From Bacteroidales bacterium (GTDB taxonomy: Bacteria; Bacteroidota; Bacteroidia; Bacteroidales; Dysgonomonadaceae): DNA of 9,735 bases. The position numbers and the translations under genes were made by a program. Numbering within the stretch: the first letter of the stretch is position 1; every line of letters starts with the position of its first letter. The notes under the pieces were generated by a model. It was not told the DNA's origin. It made no database searches and worked only from the letters and a program-made list of their open reading frames with translations. The stretch lies in NCBI GenBank assembly GCA_012728155.1, contig JAAYFR010000446.1:1-9735 (forward strand), in the 5' to 3' direction. Below, piece after piece: positions 1-6,534 of the stretch.

Positions 1-40
1 AAAAATCGGACTACTTTGAGATAAACCCAAAGTAGTCCGA
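1..40 (-). terminator. Rho-independent terminator for the minus-strand genes
   Basis: A perfect 13-bp inverted repeat (6-18 pairs with 28-40) encloses a 9-nt loop. Read on the minus strand, the stem is followed by five T residues (5 to 1) at the window edge, the usual shape of an intrinsic terminator. It lies 46 bases past the stop codon of the small lipoprotein gene and would end that transcript. On the plus strand the stem is followed by A residues, so it is less likely to act there, unless the true T-tract lies outside the window. Confidence 0.85.
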
Positions 41-86
41 AAAATTATTGGTTGATTGACAATACCGTTTAAAATGTAAATCGAAA

Positions 87-539
87 TCACTGATTTATCC
101 GATGTCCTTTTAATTGATATGTATTTCCAAAAGGCGTCACATCATCCTCAAACTGCATTTCGAGATAAATACTGTCTGAATCAATTATCTTGCCGTTATG
201 GATCTTGATCCCTATATTGTATTCGGAGACTTTACAGTGAGATATTTTTGTTTCAAAAACATCTTTTGTTTTGTCAACGGCCGCTTTTACCTGAAAATCC
301 CAAAAATCTTTTGAGACATCTTTTAGTATAATGGAATCGGCTTTTGACGAAATATCATTGAGGATAACCAACGTGAAAGGCTTGCTTATCTGCGAGTCAC
401 CAAGGTATGCCGAAACATTCCACTCTCCAACAGCATGGATAGCTGTTTCGGACGCTTCGGTAATCTCTTTTTCCGAGTGTTGGCAAGATAGTATAAAAGC
501 AGCCGTTACGAATAATATAACTATTTTTTTAAGTTTCAT
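87..539 (-). CDS. Small secreted lipoprotein, possibly of a Bacteroidetes lipid-binding-like family
   Basis: A 150-residue protein with a lipoprotein signal peptide: MKLKK positive start, hydrophobic stretch, and lipobox I-L-S-C with Cys19 as the lipidation site. I chose the ATG at 539; an upstream in-frame ATG at 581 would add 14 residues encoded partly by the heptad repeats and would spoil the signal peptide. The mature part has a GEWNVSAYLGD segment near its start and alternating hydrophobic residues suggesting beta strands. It faintly recalls small Bacteroidetes lipid-binding or lipocalin-like lipoproteins, but I cannot assign a family. It probably sits in a membrane facing the periplasm or the surface. 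It lies 109 bases after the beta-helix gene on the same strand, so the two may be cotranscribed, and a strong terminator follows. Existence of the gene is fairly sure; its function is unknown. Confidence 0.75.
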   Translation of the reverse strand: MKLKKIVILFVTAAFILSCQHSEKEITEASETAIHAVGEWNVSAYLGDSQISKPFTLVILNDISSKADSIILKDVSKDFWDFQVKAAVDKTKDVFETKISHCKVSEYNIGIKIHNGKIIDSDSIYLEMQFEDDVTPFGNTYQLKGHRINQ

Positions 540-554
540 CTGTTTATTGTTTTT

Positions 555-589
555 GAGTAAAGAGCAAAGAGCAAGGAGCAAGGAGCAAA
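555..589. repeat. Five tandem 7-bp repeats (GAGCAAR type)
   Basis: Five consecutive heptads on the plus strand: GAGTAAA, GAGCAAA, GAGCAAG, GAGCAAG, GAGCAAA. The array ends 15 bases upstream of the lipoprotein start codon at 539 and so lies in that gene's 5' leader or promoter. A change of copy number would shift spacing upstream of the start by 7 bases per unit. Whether it varies cannot be seen from one sequence. Confidence 0.85.
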
Positions 590-600
590 GACTTTTTTCG

Positions 601-646
601 TTGAACTATTCAAACTTCCGTCTTCTCTCTTTCGTCTTCCGTCTTC
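601..646. repeat. Short inverted repeat plus CGTCTTC-type direct repeats
   Basis: A 5-bp inverted repeat (TTGAA 601-605, TTCAA 609-613, 3-nt loop) is followed by a pyrimidine-rich block in which CTTCCGTCTTC (615-625) and two adjacent CGTCTTC units (633-639, 640-646) recur. With the heptads at 555-589 this makes a composite low-complexity element filling the gap between the two minus-strand genes, right up to the beta-helix stop codon at 649-651. Confidence 0.7.
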
Positions 647-648
647 TG

Positions 649-1944
649 TCACTTAAGGACTAATTTTGTATTGTGTATTTTGCCGTCGTAGTCAACCATT
701 ACATCGTATTCACCCGGCCCGAATTTTTTATTCACTACTGTGTGGTAACGATCAATTACCTGATCAACCAATATTTTTCCGTCTCGTGAAATTGAGACCG
801 ACGTTAAGTAATACGTTTCTCCACTGTAATTCACACATATACGATTGAACTTGTCAATATATACAATCGGTAATCCTCCGTTGTCGGTTCCGGGTGGATT
901 GGGATTGGAAGGGGGATTGGAAGGGGGATCGGGAGGAGTATCTTGAGGTTTCGTCGCGCGTCCAAAAATCACCTCAGGAAGTATGGTGGAGAGGATGCTT
1001 GCGTCGCGAACCGATGCTTGCCGCCAATTGGGAACAACAGCTTTCATATTTTCACTGATCCATGCCGTACCAACCGCACCGGAGCTACTGATCCAGTTGA
1101 TAGCGTTGTTTTCCACCACAATATTGTAGGAGGCCCCTAACTGATCTTGCGTCCAATTAGCAAGGACTAAACCCACGTTTGTGAAGGGTTGCTGTTTAGC
1201 ATACACCTTATTGTTTCTAAGCGTCATGTTGTGGCCTCCGGCAATCTGGATTCCGTATTGTCCCGGATCTACCAAAATATTGTCTTCCGCGATCTGGTAG
1301 CTGCCACCAACATCTCCAAGAATAATTCCGCCGCTATTCAGCAGGGGGCCGCCGCCTCTTATCCAGTTGCCCTTGATCATGATCGGGCTGTCCGGCGTTC
1401 CGTTTGAGTGATACACCCCTATAACATCTATCGTGTGAGTATTTCCAGGAAGATTCTCAAAGACATTGGAGCTTACACTATATCCCGGGCCATTGGATTC
1501 AGCAATTTGTACTCCGCCGCCGCCATTACCATTATGCAACCCTTTTACTAAATTTTTGACCTCGTTGTTCTCAAATTTAACGTTTCCCCTGCTTTTTTCG
1601 ACCCTGAGCGCTTGATAAACGTTTTCAAACACACAATCGGTAATGGTAACATTTAAGCCGTTTTCCACGAGAATAGCAGCTTCCCAAGCCACGTTTGTAA
1701 ACTTACAATTCCGGATGATCACGTTTTCGCATTTCCAAAGCGAGATGGCGCGCCCCCCGAACAGAGAAGGGTTTGAGTTTGTAAATTCCAACCCTTCGAT
1801 GACAATATTATTTTTATGTGCATGTTGTATCGCCGGTGATTTTATATATTCTCCGGTATATTTGGAACCTTGTCCGTAAAATAAATGAACAACAAAAAAC
1901 AAAAAAAATACACTCAGCATTAAAACTTTTTTACTTTTTTTCAT
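649..1944 (-). CDS. Secreted right-handed parallel beta-helix protein with Pro-rich linker and C-terminal beta domain
   Basis: A 431-residue protein. Residues 1 to about 24 form a signal peptide: Lys-rich start, long hydrophobic run, ending near FYG. Residues about 35-320 hold repeated beta-helix coils with alternating V/I and N ladders (for example NVIIRNCKFTN, NVTITDCVFEN, NMTLRNNKVY), as in the pectate-lyase-like parallel beta-helix fold. A Pro/Ser/Asn/Asp linker (about 333-357) leads to a C-terminal segment of about 74 residues rich in beta strands (YYLTSVSISRDGK, GEYDVMVDYDGK), probably a small beta-sandwich. Beta-helix proteins of this sort often bind or cleave polysaccharides, but I see no assignable catalytic set, so lyase, hydrolase or adhesin cannot be told apart. 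I chose the ATG at 1944; an internal Met at codon 9 would weaken the signal peptide. It is transcribed away from the polysaccharide operon, so a link to that polymer is only inference. Confidence 0.85.
   Translation of the reverse strand: MKKSKKVLMLSVFFLFFVVHLFYGQGSKYTGEYIKSPAIQHAHKNNIVIEGLEFTNSNPSLFGGRAISLWKCENVIIRNCKFTNVAWEAAILVENGLNVTITDCVFENVYQALRVEKSRGNVKFENNEVKNLVKGLHNGNGGGGVQIAESNGPGYSVSSNVFENLPGNTHTIDVIGVYHSNGTPDSPIMIKGNWIRGGGPLLNSGGIILGDVGGSYQIAEDNILVDPGQYGIQIAGGHNMTLRNNKVYAKQQPFTNVGLVLANWTQDQLGASYNIVVENNAINWISSSGAVGTAWISENMKAVVPNWRQASVRDASILSTILPEVIFGRATKPQDTPPDPPSNPPSNPNPPGTDNGGLPIVYIDKFNRICVNYSGETYYLTSVSISRDGKILVDQVIDRYHTVVNKKFGPGEYDVMVDYDGKIHNTKLVLK
901..936. repeat. Three 12-bp tandem repeats encoding the Pro-rich linker
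   Basis: Two identical 12-bp units (901-912, 913-924; GGGATTGGAAGG) are followed by a diverged third (925-936; GGGATCGGGAGG). On the minus strand they encode the PPDPPSNPPSNP part of the beta-helix protein linker. The unit is a multiple of three, so gain or loss of a copy would change linker length without breaking the frame. Confidence 0.85.
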
Positions 1945-2089
1945 TGAATACTTTTTAATTATACTTCATTCATTGCTTTAAACACCTTATTTTATCTTTA
2001 AAATGTACGAAAGATGTATTCTTCGTAGTTTAGAATCGGAATAAAAAGATTCGGCATAAAGAAATTATTTCGGGTACTTATCACGACCA

Positions 2090-2097
2090 CAAAATTA
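2090..2097 (-). promoter_or_regulatory. Candidate -7 box for the beta-helix gene
   Basis: Read on the minus strand this is TAATTTTG followed by TGG, a full match to the Bacteroidetes -7 consensus TAnnTTTG. Transcription would start near 2083 and leave a 5' leader of about 140 bases before the ATG at 1944. No clear TTTG -33 box is found at the expected 19-21 bp spacing, and a short motif in AT-rich DNA can occur by chance. Confidence 0.35.
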
Positions 2098-2393
2098 CGC
2101 ACTATTTCTTTATTATAATGTTAAATTTCAGGCAAATAACATTATTTAATTGGATTTTAATATAGTTGCTGTTTATTAACGATGTACGTTTTCTACAATT
2201 TTTTTTATTTATTTAGAACTGGTCTAAAAAGGTTATTTTTACACTTCTTGTTATCGACACTTTTTCAACATTATACCTTATCGCAAAAAGTAAAATTTTG
2301 TAGCTGTAATTTTTATCGATTAGGACAATAATAGCATTTATTTGTCTCTGTATTTAACTAAATTAGCTAAAAAAAGTACCATCAAGAGAATCA

Positions 2394-2522
2394 ATGAAAA
2401 ATTATCATCTTAAAGAGAAAATTATCATATTGTTTATTATCAATGAGTTAATTAATTATATAGATTTAGAGCCGGAAATTCTTATCTACGGTTCCTCTAT
2501 TTTTTTACTTGTTTTTGTATAA
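2394..2522 (+). CDS. Doubtful 42-codon ORF in the operon leader
   Basis: An ATG-started frame of 42 codons ending in TAA. It begins MKNYHLKEK, with a hydrophobic middle (IIILFII), an acidic patch (DLEPE) and a hydrophobic end (IFLLVFV). It overlaps the possible attenuator hairpin at 2469-2506, so a leader-peptide role is conceivable, but AT-rich DNA gives Phe/Ile/Leu-rich frames by chance. I recognise no family. It is listed only because nothing else explains the stretch. Confidence 0.15.
   Translation: MKNYHLKEKIIILFIINELINYIDLEPEILIYGSSIFLLVFV
2469..2506 (+). terminator. Possible attenuator or weak terminator hairpin in the leader
   Basis: GAGCCG (2469-2474) can pair with CGGTTC (2489-2494) using one G-T wobble. 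An alternative pairing uses AGAG (2468-2471) with CTCT (2495-2498) plus CCG with CGG and a 3-nt bulge. A run of seven T (2500-2506) follows within six bases. The stem is short and the loop is 14 nt, so it is weak as a terminator. It would matter only if transcription starts upstream of 2469; the -7 candidate at 2663-2671 lies downstream of it. Confidence 0.25.
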
Positions 2523-2662
2523 AAACTTTTTTAAAATATATATCTCATCTTTAATAGATTGTATATTCCATATGCTTGCCCAGTCATAATTTAACAATAA
2601 AATCAATCCGAAAATACAAAAAAATGTTCATTTAGTCCTAACAATCCGGTTTCATTACACCC

Positions 2663-2671
2663 TATTTTTGC
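2663..2671 (+). promoter_or_regulatory. Candidate -7 box for the polysaccharide operon
   Basis: TATTTTTGC matches the Bacteroidetes -7 consensus TAnnTTTG, with the C that often follows. Transcription would begin near 2677, about 140 bases before the ATG at 2818. No TTTG is present at the normal -33 distance; the nearest partial match (TTTA at 2631-2634) is too far upstream. Confidence 0.35.
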
Positions 2672-2817
2672 TACCGTATGTTTATTTTAAAATCCATCTG
2701 CGATCACAGCTTATAATCAAATTAATTAATGTTGATCGATTCTCTCTGCAGCTCTACTATTAATTTGGAGCATACATTATCAATGAATGATCAATAAAAT
2801 TTTCAACGCGTAACTCT

Positions 2818-3612
2818 ATGAAAAAAAACATTTTACTATTTGTTCTACTGGCATGATTGATTGTTTCCTGTTCTCCGGTCCAGAATATTGCCTATTTCCC
2901 TCATTTTGATAAAGAGATCAACAGGATAAACGAGACAACGTATGACGCGCGTATTAAACCTAAAGATATACTTTCAATAAGCGTGGTAAGCAGTGAGCCT
3001 GAAGCCTCCAGGCGTTACAATCTTTTTACGCCTCAAACACTTGAGCTTATCAATTCTCTTTATTCACAACCCTCCCTTCAGAGTTACCTGGTTGATAAAG
3101 AAGGCAGCATCTCTTTTCCAATTTTAGGGACATTACAAGTGAAAGGATTGAGTACAAAAGAACTGGAGTTATTTATTGAGGAAAAGTTGAAACCACACTT
3201 TACTCAGGAAATGCCTATAATAACGATTCGCATTTTAAATTATTCCATAAACGTATTAGGCGAAGTATTCCGTCCGGGAAAATTTGAGACAACCAACGAA
3301 CGAATGACCATTTTTGAAGGACTGGCATTGGCAGGCGATATGACCATATACGGAAGACGTGACAACGTGAAAGTTCTCCGCGAAGATGTGAACGGTGAAA
3401 GAATAATTTATACGTTAAATCTCAACGATAGAAGTATTTTTAATTCTCCCGCTTATTTTCTCGAGCAAAACGATGTGCTATATGTAGAGCCTAATCAGTC
3501 AAGAGCCAATTCTTCCAAGTATGGCGCTGCGGAAACTTATCGAATATCAACCTTATCCGTTTTAATTTCATTGGCTACAATGGCGGCCACCATTTACAGC
3601 ATTACCCGATAA
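2818..3612 (+). CDS. wza: Wza-like polysaccharide export outer-membrane lipoprotein, interrupted by an in-frame TGA
   Basis: The frame from ATG 2818 encodes MKKNILLFVLLA, then TGA (2854-2856), then LIVSC and about 245 more residues. Ignoring the stop, it is a good lipoprotein signal with lipobox I-V-S-C (Cys18) and a 264-residue product, of normal size for this family in Bacteroidota. A polysaccharide-export domain follows (KPKDILSISVVSSEP, then DKEGSISFPILGTLQVKGLS), then an SLBB-like part (INVLGEVFRPGKF, EGLALAGDMTIYGRRDNVKVLRE), and a C-terminal hydrophobic helix (about the last 22 residues) that in Wza-type proteins crosses the outer membrane. Known role: the outer-membrane exit channel for capsule or exopolysaccharide, working with the Wzc-like partner encoded 41 bases downstream. 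A TTG at 2857 could start the remaining frame but would give no n-region and no working signal peptide. Family assignment is sure; whether the gene is functional is open. Confidence 0.88.
2854..2856 (+). other. In-frame premature TGA in the export-lipoprotein signal peptide
   Basis: Codon 13 of the frame from 2818. Both sides are clearly one signal peptide: MKKNILLFVLLA before it and LIVSC after it, with the lipobox Cys five codons downstream. Adding or removing one base in the A8 run (2821-2828) does not restore the frame; both alternatives hit stops. A single-base substitution, a sequencing error or readthrough explains it better than a frameshift. Confidence 0.9.
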
Positions 3613-3653
3613 TTAAAATCATTTGAGATAACTCTACAAATACAATAAAAACA

Positions 3654-6041
3654 ATGAATAATTACTCCGAAGTTGAAGAAGACTATAGCATACTGGCCGA
3701 AAAACCCATTGACGTTGTAGGCATACTCATGAAATATCTTTCTCACTGGAAATGGTTTTTGATTTCCTTATTGATTTGTATTGCCATGGCAGCACTCTAT
3801 CTGTTTTACGCTTTACCACAATATAAAGTGGAAACTGCCATTTTGTTTAAAGATGATGTAAAAGGTGGCGGAGCTTCAGAAATAAATGTGTTTAGAGGGA
3901 TGGGGGTGATAACTCAGCGAAATAACGTGGATAATGAGATTGAAATTTTAAAAAAATCCTTGATTGTTGAGAACGTTGTCAGAAAGCTCGGAATTTACAC
4001 AACTTATACCGAAATAAAACCATTTGATGCCGTTAGGATTACAAGATTGGACGCGCTATTTACGGATTTTCCCAAACGGAAATTGAGAGTTTTATACGGA
4101 GATGAGATTCCGGCACTTATCAGTTTTCCTGAAAATCTTCTGGATCATTTACAGAGAAGTATCGTTTTCGATGTGCTCGTCCAACCCAACGGAAATTACG
4201 AATTTTCCGGTTCCTATAATGGGAACACGTACAACGCGAAAGCAACTCCATCAGATAGTATTGTCAGTTTTCCGTTTGGCAGTTTACAGATACAAAAGGG
4301 AAAAACGCGTCCAACCAAGGATATGCTGATGAGAGTGGAAATAAATCATCCGAAAAACGTGGCCGGTCAATATTTGAACGCACTGGAAATAGAGTTAACC
4401 TCCAAAACATCCGCGGTAGCGAACCTCTCTTTGACATGTCCGCACGGAACGTTGGGTGGAGATTTCTTAAAAGAATACATAGAAACTTACAACGAAGAAG
4501 GTATAAGGGATCAAATAGAACTTGCCGATAAAACGTCCCAAGTTATTGATGAGCATCTTGCGAAACTCAGTGCTGAGCTTAGTTCTGTAGAAACTCAGGT
4601 GCAAAACTACAAGCAATCGCAAGGGCTAACCGATATTGCTTCACAAGCCAGTGTTTACAATACGCAAATGGCCAATGTGGGACAAATGAAAACAGAAGTA
4701 GAAACTCAGTACGCGATTGTTTCCAACCTCAATAATTATGTTCAGGGAAAAAACAACCACGATCAACTTATTCCTGCTAACTCCGGAATAAATAGCGATG
4801 TATTGGCTGCTCAAATCAACGCGTATAATGACTTGGTCCTGGAACGGAACAAGCTCTCACGCATTGCTTCGAGCAGCAATCAATCGATGATTGAGTTGAA
4901 TAACCGGATAGAATCCACTTTCAGCTCCGTGAGATCAGGCCTGCAAAACGAAAAAAGTAATCTTGAAATTCAACAACGCGATATTTCTGCCATGTACTAC
5001 CAGAATAACGCGCGAATAAGAGCTATACCTCGCCAAGAACGGGTCTATTCAGATATAAAACGCCAGCAAAACATCAAAGAAGAATTGTTCTTGTATCTGC
5101 TTCAGAAAAAAGAAGAAAAATATATGAATATGGCTTCGGTAGCGCCCAGTTCTAAATTGATAGATAACATTCGTATTATGGGTGTTGTCTCGCCCAACAA
5201 AATGATAGTTGGATTAATATTTCTGGCTATGGGGTTAGCTTTACCCATTATTGGAATAAAGATAAAAGATTTATTGCGTTATCAAATCAGCACCAAGGAA
5301 GAACTTGAGGAGTTAACCTCGGTACCGGTTCTCGGGGAAATTCCTGAAATTTCTCATACTGAATATGTTGTGATTAAAGAAAACAGCAACGACAATTTCA
5401 GTGAAATGATGAGACTGCTAAGGGCTAATCTGTTATTTGTCATCGATAGTAAAGAAAAAAAGGTTATCAATATGCTCTCAAGCATAAGCGGCGATGGAAA
5501 AACATTCATAACCATCAACATGGCAATGAGCTTGGTTCTGTTAGATAAAAAAGTCTTAATCATTGAATTGGATATACGAAAACCAAAATTATCCGAATAC
5601 CTTGGGTTAGACAACAAAAGCGGAATTACCTTGTATTTGTCTGGAAATCTTAAAAAAGAAGAACTTATAAAACCTTCCGGAGTTCATCCAAATTTATCGG
5701 TTATTACGGCAGGCGCAATCCCACCGAATCCCAACGAGCTGTTAGCTAAGTCATTATTAGATGAATTAGTAAAAGATGTACGAGATGATTTCGATTATAT
5801 AATCATAGATACCGCACCCATTGGTGTAGTTTCTGATAGTTTTTTATTAAACCGTTTAACAGATGTGACCCTTTATGTGGTTCGGGCAGACTATACACCC
5901 AAAAAATATATTGAAGATGCAACAATGTATTATAAGGAAAAGAAACTTACCAGAATGTACTTTATACTGAACTCCGTGGATTTAAATGCTATCGCCTACC
6001 GCTATGGATATGGGAAAAAATACGGTTACGGGTATGCGTGA
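3654..6041 (+). CDS. wzc: Wzc-like chain-length regulator with C-terminal BY-kinase domain
   Basis: A 795-residue inner-membrane protein of the PCP-2a type. Domain order: short cytosolic start; transmembrane helix 1 (about 34-54); Wzz-like periplasmic part (FKDDVKGGG, then EIEILKKSLIVENVVRKLG); long coiled-coil region (about 285-460); GNVR-type segment with P459-R-Q-E462; transmembrane helix 2 (about 517-535); cytosolic tyrosine kinase. The kinase has Walker A SGDGKT (Lys616), Walker A' IELDIRKP (637-644) and Walker B YIIIDTAP (Asp719). The C-terminus holds six Tyr (782, 784, 786, 790, 792, 794), the usual autophosphorylation cluster. Role: sets polymer length and, through cycles of Tyr phosphorylation, drives assembly and export with the Wza-like channel encoded just upstream. 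The first Asp of the common DxD in Walker A' is Glu638 here. It is the normal length for a fused Wzc, with no sign of damage. The 64-base gap to the next gene holds no clear terminator. Confidence 0.96.
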   Translation: MNNYSEVEEDYSILAEKPIDVVGILMKYLSHWKWFLISLLICIAMAALYLFYALPQYKVETAILFKDDVKGGGASEINVFRGMGVITQRNNVDNEIEILKKSLIVENVVRKLGIYTTYTEIKPFDAVRITRLDALFTDFPKRKLRVLYGDEIPALISFPENLLDHLQRSIVFDVLVQPNGNYEFSGSYNGNTYNAKATPSDSIVSFPFGSLQIQKGKTRPTKDMLMRVEINHPKNVAGQYLNALEIELTSKTSAVANLSLTCPHGTLGGDFLKEYIETYNEEGIRDQIELADKTSQVIDEHLAKLSAELSSVETQVQNYKQSQGLTDIASQASVYNTQMANVGQMKTEVETQYAIVSNLNNYVQGKNNHDQLIPANSGINSDVLAAQINAYNDLVLERNKLSRIASSSNQSMIELNNRIESTFSSVRSGLQNEKSNLEIQQRDISAMYYQNNARIRAIPRQERVYSDIKRQQNIKEELFLYLLQKKEEKYMNMASVAPSSKLIDNIRIMGVVSPNKMIVGLIFLAMGLALPIIGIKIKDLLRYQISTKEELEELTSVPVLGEIPEISHTEYVVIKENSNDNFSEMMRLLRANLLFVIDSKEKKVINMLSSISGDGKTFITINMAMSLVLLDKKVLIIELDIRKPKLSEYLGLDNKSGITLYLSGNLKKEELIKPSGVHPNLSVITAGAIPPNPNELLAKSLLDELVKDVRDDFDYIIIDTAPIGVVSDSFLLNRLTDVTLYVVRADYTPKKYIEDATMYYKEKKLTRMYFILNSVDLNAIAYRYGYGKKYGYGYA

Positions 6042-6105
6042 TCATACTTGTTGATGGATAGCAACATCAATATATAATTCGATTGAACGTTTATAAAAAA
6101 AACTG

Positions 6106-6534
6106 ATGAAAATGAAACTCAATGGTGCAAAAATAATAGACCTTCCTAAAAATTTGGACAGAAGGGGAAACCTATCCGTAATTGAAGAAATCAAGAACAT
6201 CCCTTTTAAAATAAAACGGACGTATTGGATATACGATGTACCCGGCGGAGAAGTCAGAGGCGGCCATGCATACAAACGGAATCAGGAATTTATTGTTGCT
6301 CTTTCGGGAAGTTTCGATGTGATACTTGACAATGGAGAGGAACTGAAAACATATTCTCTAAACCGCTCATATTACGGGTTATATGTTCCTAAAGGGGTAT
6401 GGAGGCAAATGCTGAATTTCTCGACAAACTCCTTGGCGCTCATTTTGGCATCGATCAAATTCGATGTTTCAGATTATATATACGACTACGAACAATTTAA
6501 AAAAGCGGTAAATGAAAAAGACGAACATATATGA
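6106..6534 (+). CDS. FdtA/WxcM-like sugar 3,4-ketoisomerase paralogue 1 (HAY variant)
   Basis: A 142-residue single-domain cupin of the WxcM/FdtA family. The core is GNLSV (21-25), YDVPGGE (43-49), RGGHAY (51-56), then QEFIVALSGSFDV and VWRQ. FdtA and QdtA convert dTDP-4-keto-6-deoxyglucose to the 3-keto sugar, and the two His of their HAH motif line the active site. Here His54 is kept but the second is Tyr56. Aligned by eye with the next gene's product from GNLSV onward, a little over half of the residues match without gaps, so the two are duplicates. The Tyr may alter specificity or product geometry, or this copy may be an inactive partner in a heterodimer (inference). Similar non-His variants next to a HAH copy are, to my recollection, not unique to this locus. 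Start: ATG 6106; Met3 (6112) is an alternative. It overlaps the next gene by 23 bases. Confidence 0.88.
   Translation: MKMKLNGAKIIDLPKNLDRRGNLSVIEEIKNIPFKIKRTYWIYDVPGGEVRGGHAYKRNQEFIVALSGSFDVILDNGEELKTYSLNRSYYGLYVPKGVWRQMLNFSTNSLALILASIKFDVSDYIYDYEQFKKAVNEKDEHI

Larger units (their letters stand above)
1945..2817. other. Long AT-rich divergent intergenic region
   Basis: About 870 bases between two diverging transcription units, clearly more AT-rich than the flanking genes. I see no convincing gene, tRNA, rRNA or mobile element. It contains promoter-like -7 boxes for both directions (2090-2097 minus, 2663-2671 plus), a possible attenuator hairpin with a T-run (2469-2506), an 11-bp direct repeat (AAAATTATCAT at 2398-2408 and 2418-2428), and two short ORFs of 49 and 42 codons that may be chance. 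It is probably the control region of the polysaccharide operon. I found no long inverted repeats of the kind that flank invertible capsule promoters in Bacteroides, though the region was checked only by eye. Confidence 0.7.

Noticed and set aside
331..663. 110-codon plus-strand frame opposite the lipoprotein
   Set aside because: It is antisense to a gene with a clear lipoprotein signal and runs into the repeats; the product has no recognisable features.
2182..2331. 49-codon ORF on the plus strand starting MYVFYNFF
   Set aside because: Its Phe/Leu/Tyr-rich composition is what AT-rich noncoding DNA gives by chance, and there is no recognisable domain or supporting context.
2821..2828. Phase variation through the A8 run after the export-protein ATG
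   Set aside because: Neither gain nor loss of one A restores the downstream frame; both lead to stops, so slippage here does not explain the interruption.
2857..3612. TTG start at 2857 as the real start of the export protein
   Set aside because: It gives only five residues before the lipobox Cys, with no positive start or hydrophobic core. The upstream frame from ATG 2818 supplies exactly those parts, so 2818 is the ancestral start.
6051..6070. Hairpin TTGATG/CATCAA between the kinase and first ketoisomerase genes
   Set aside because: It is only six base pairs and has no following T-run, so it is not a convincing terminator; the genes are more likely one operon.
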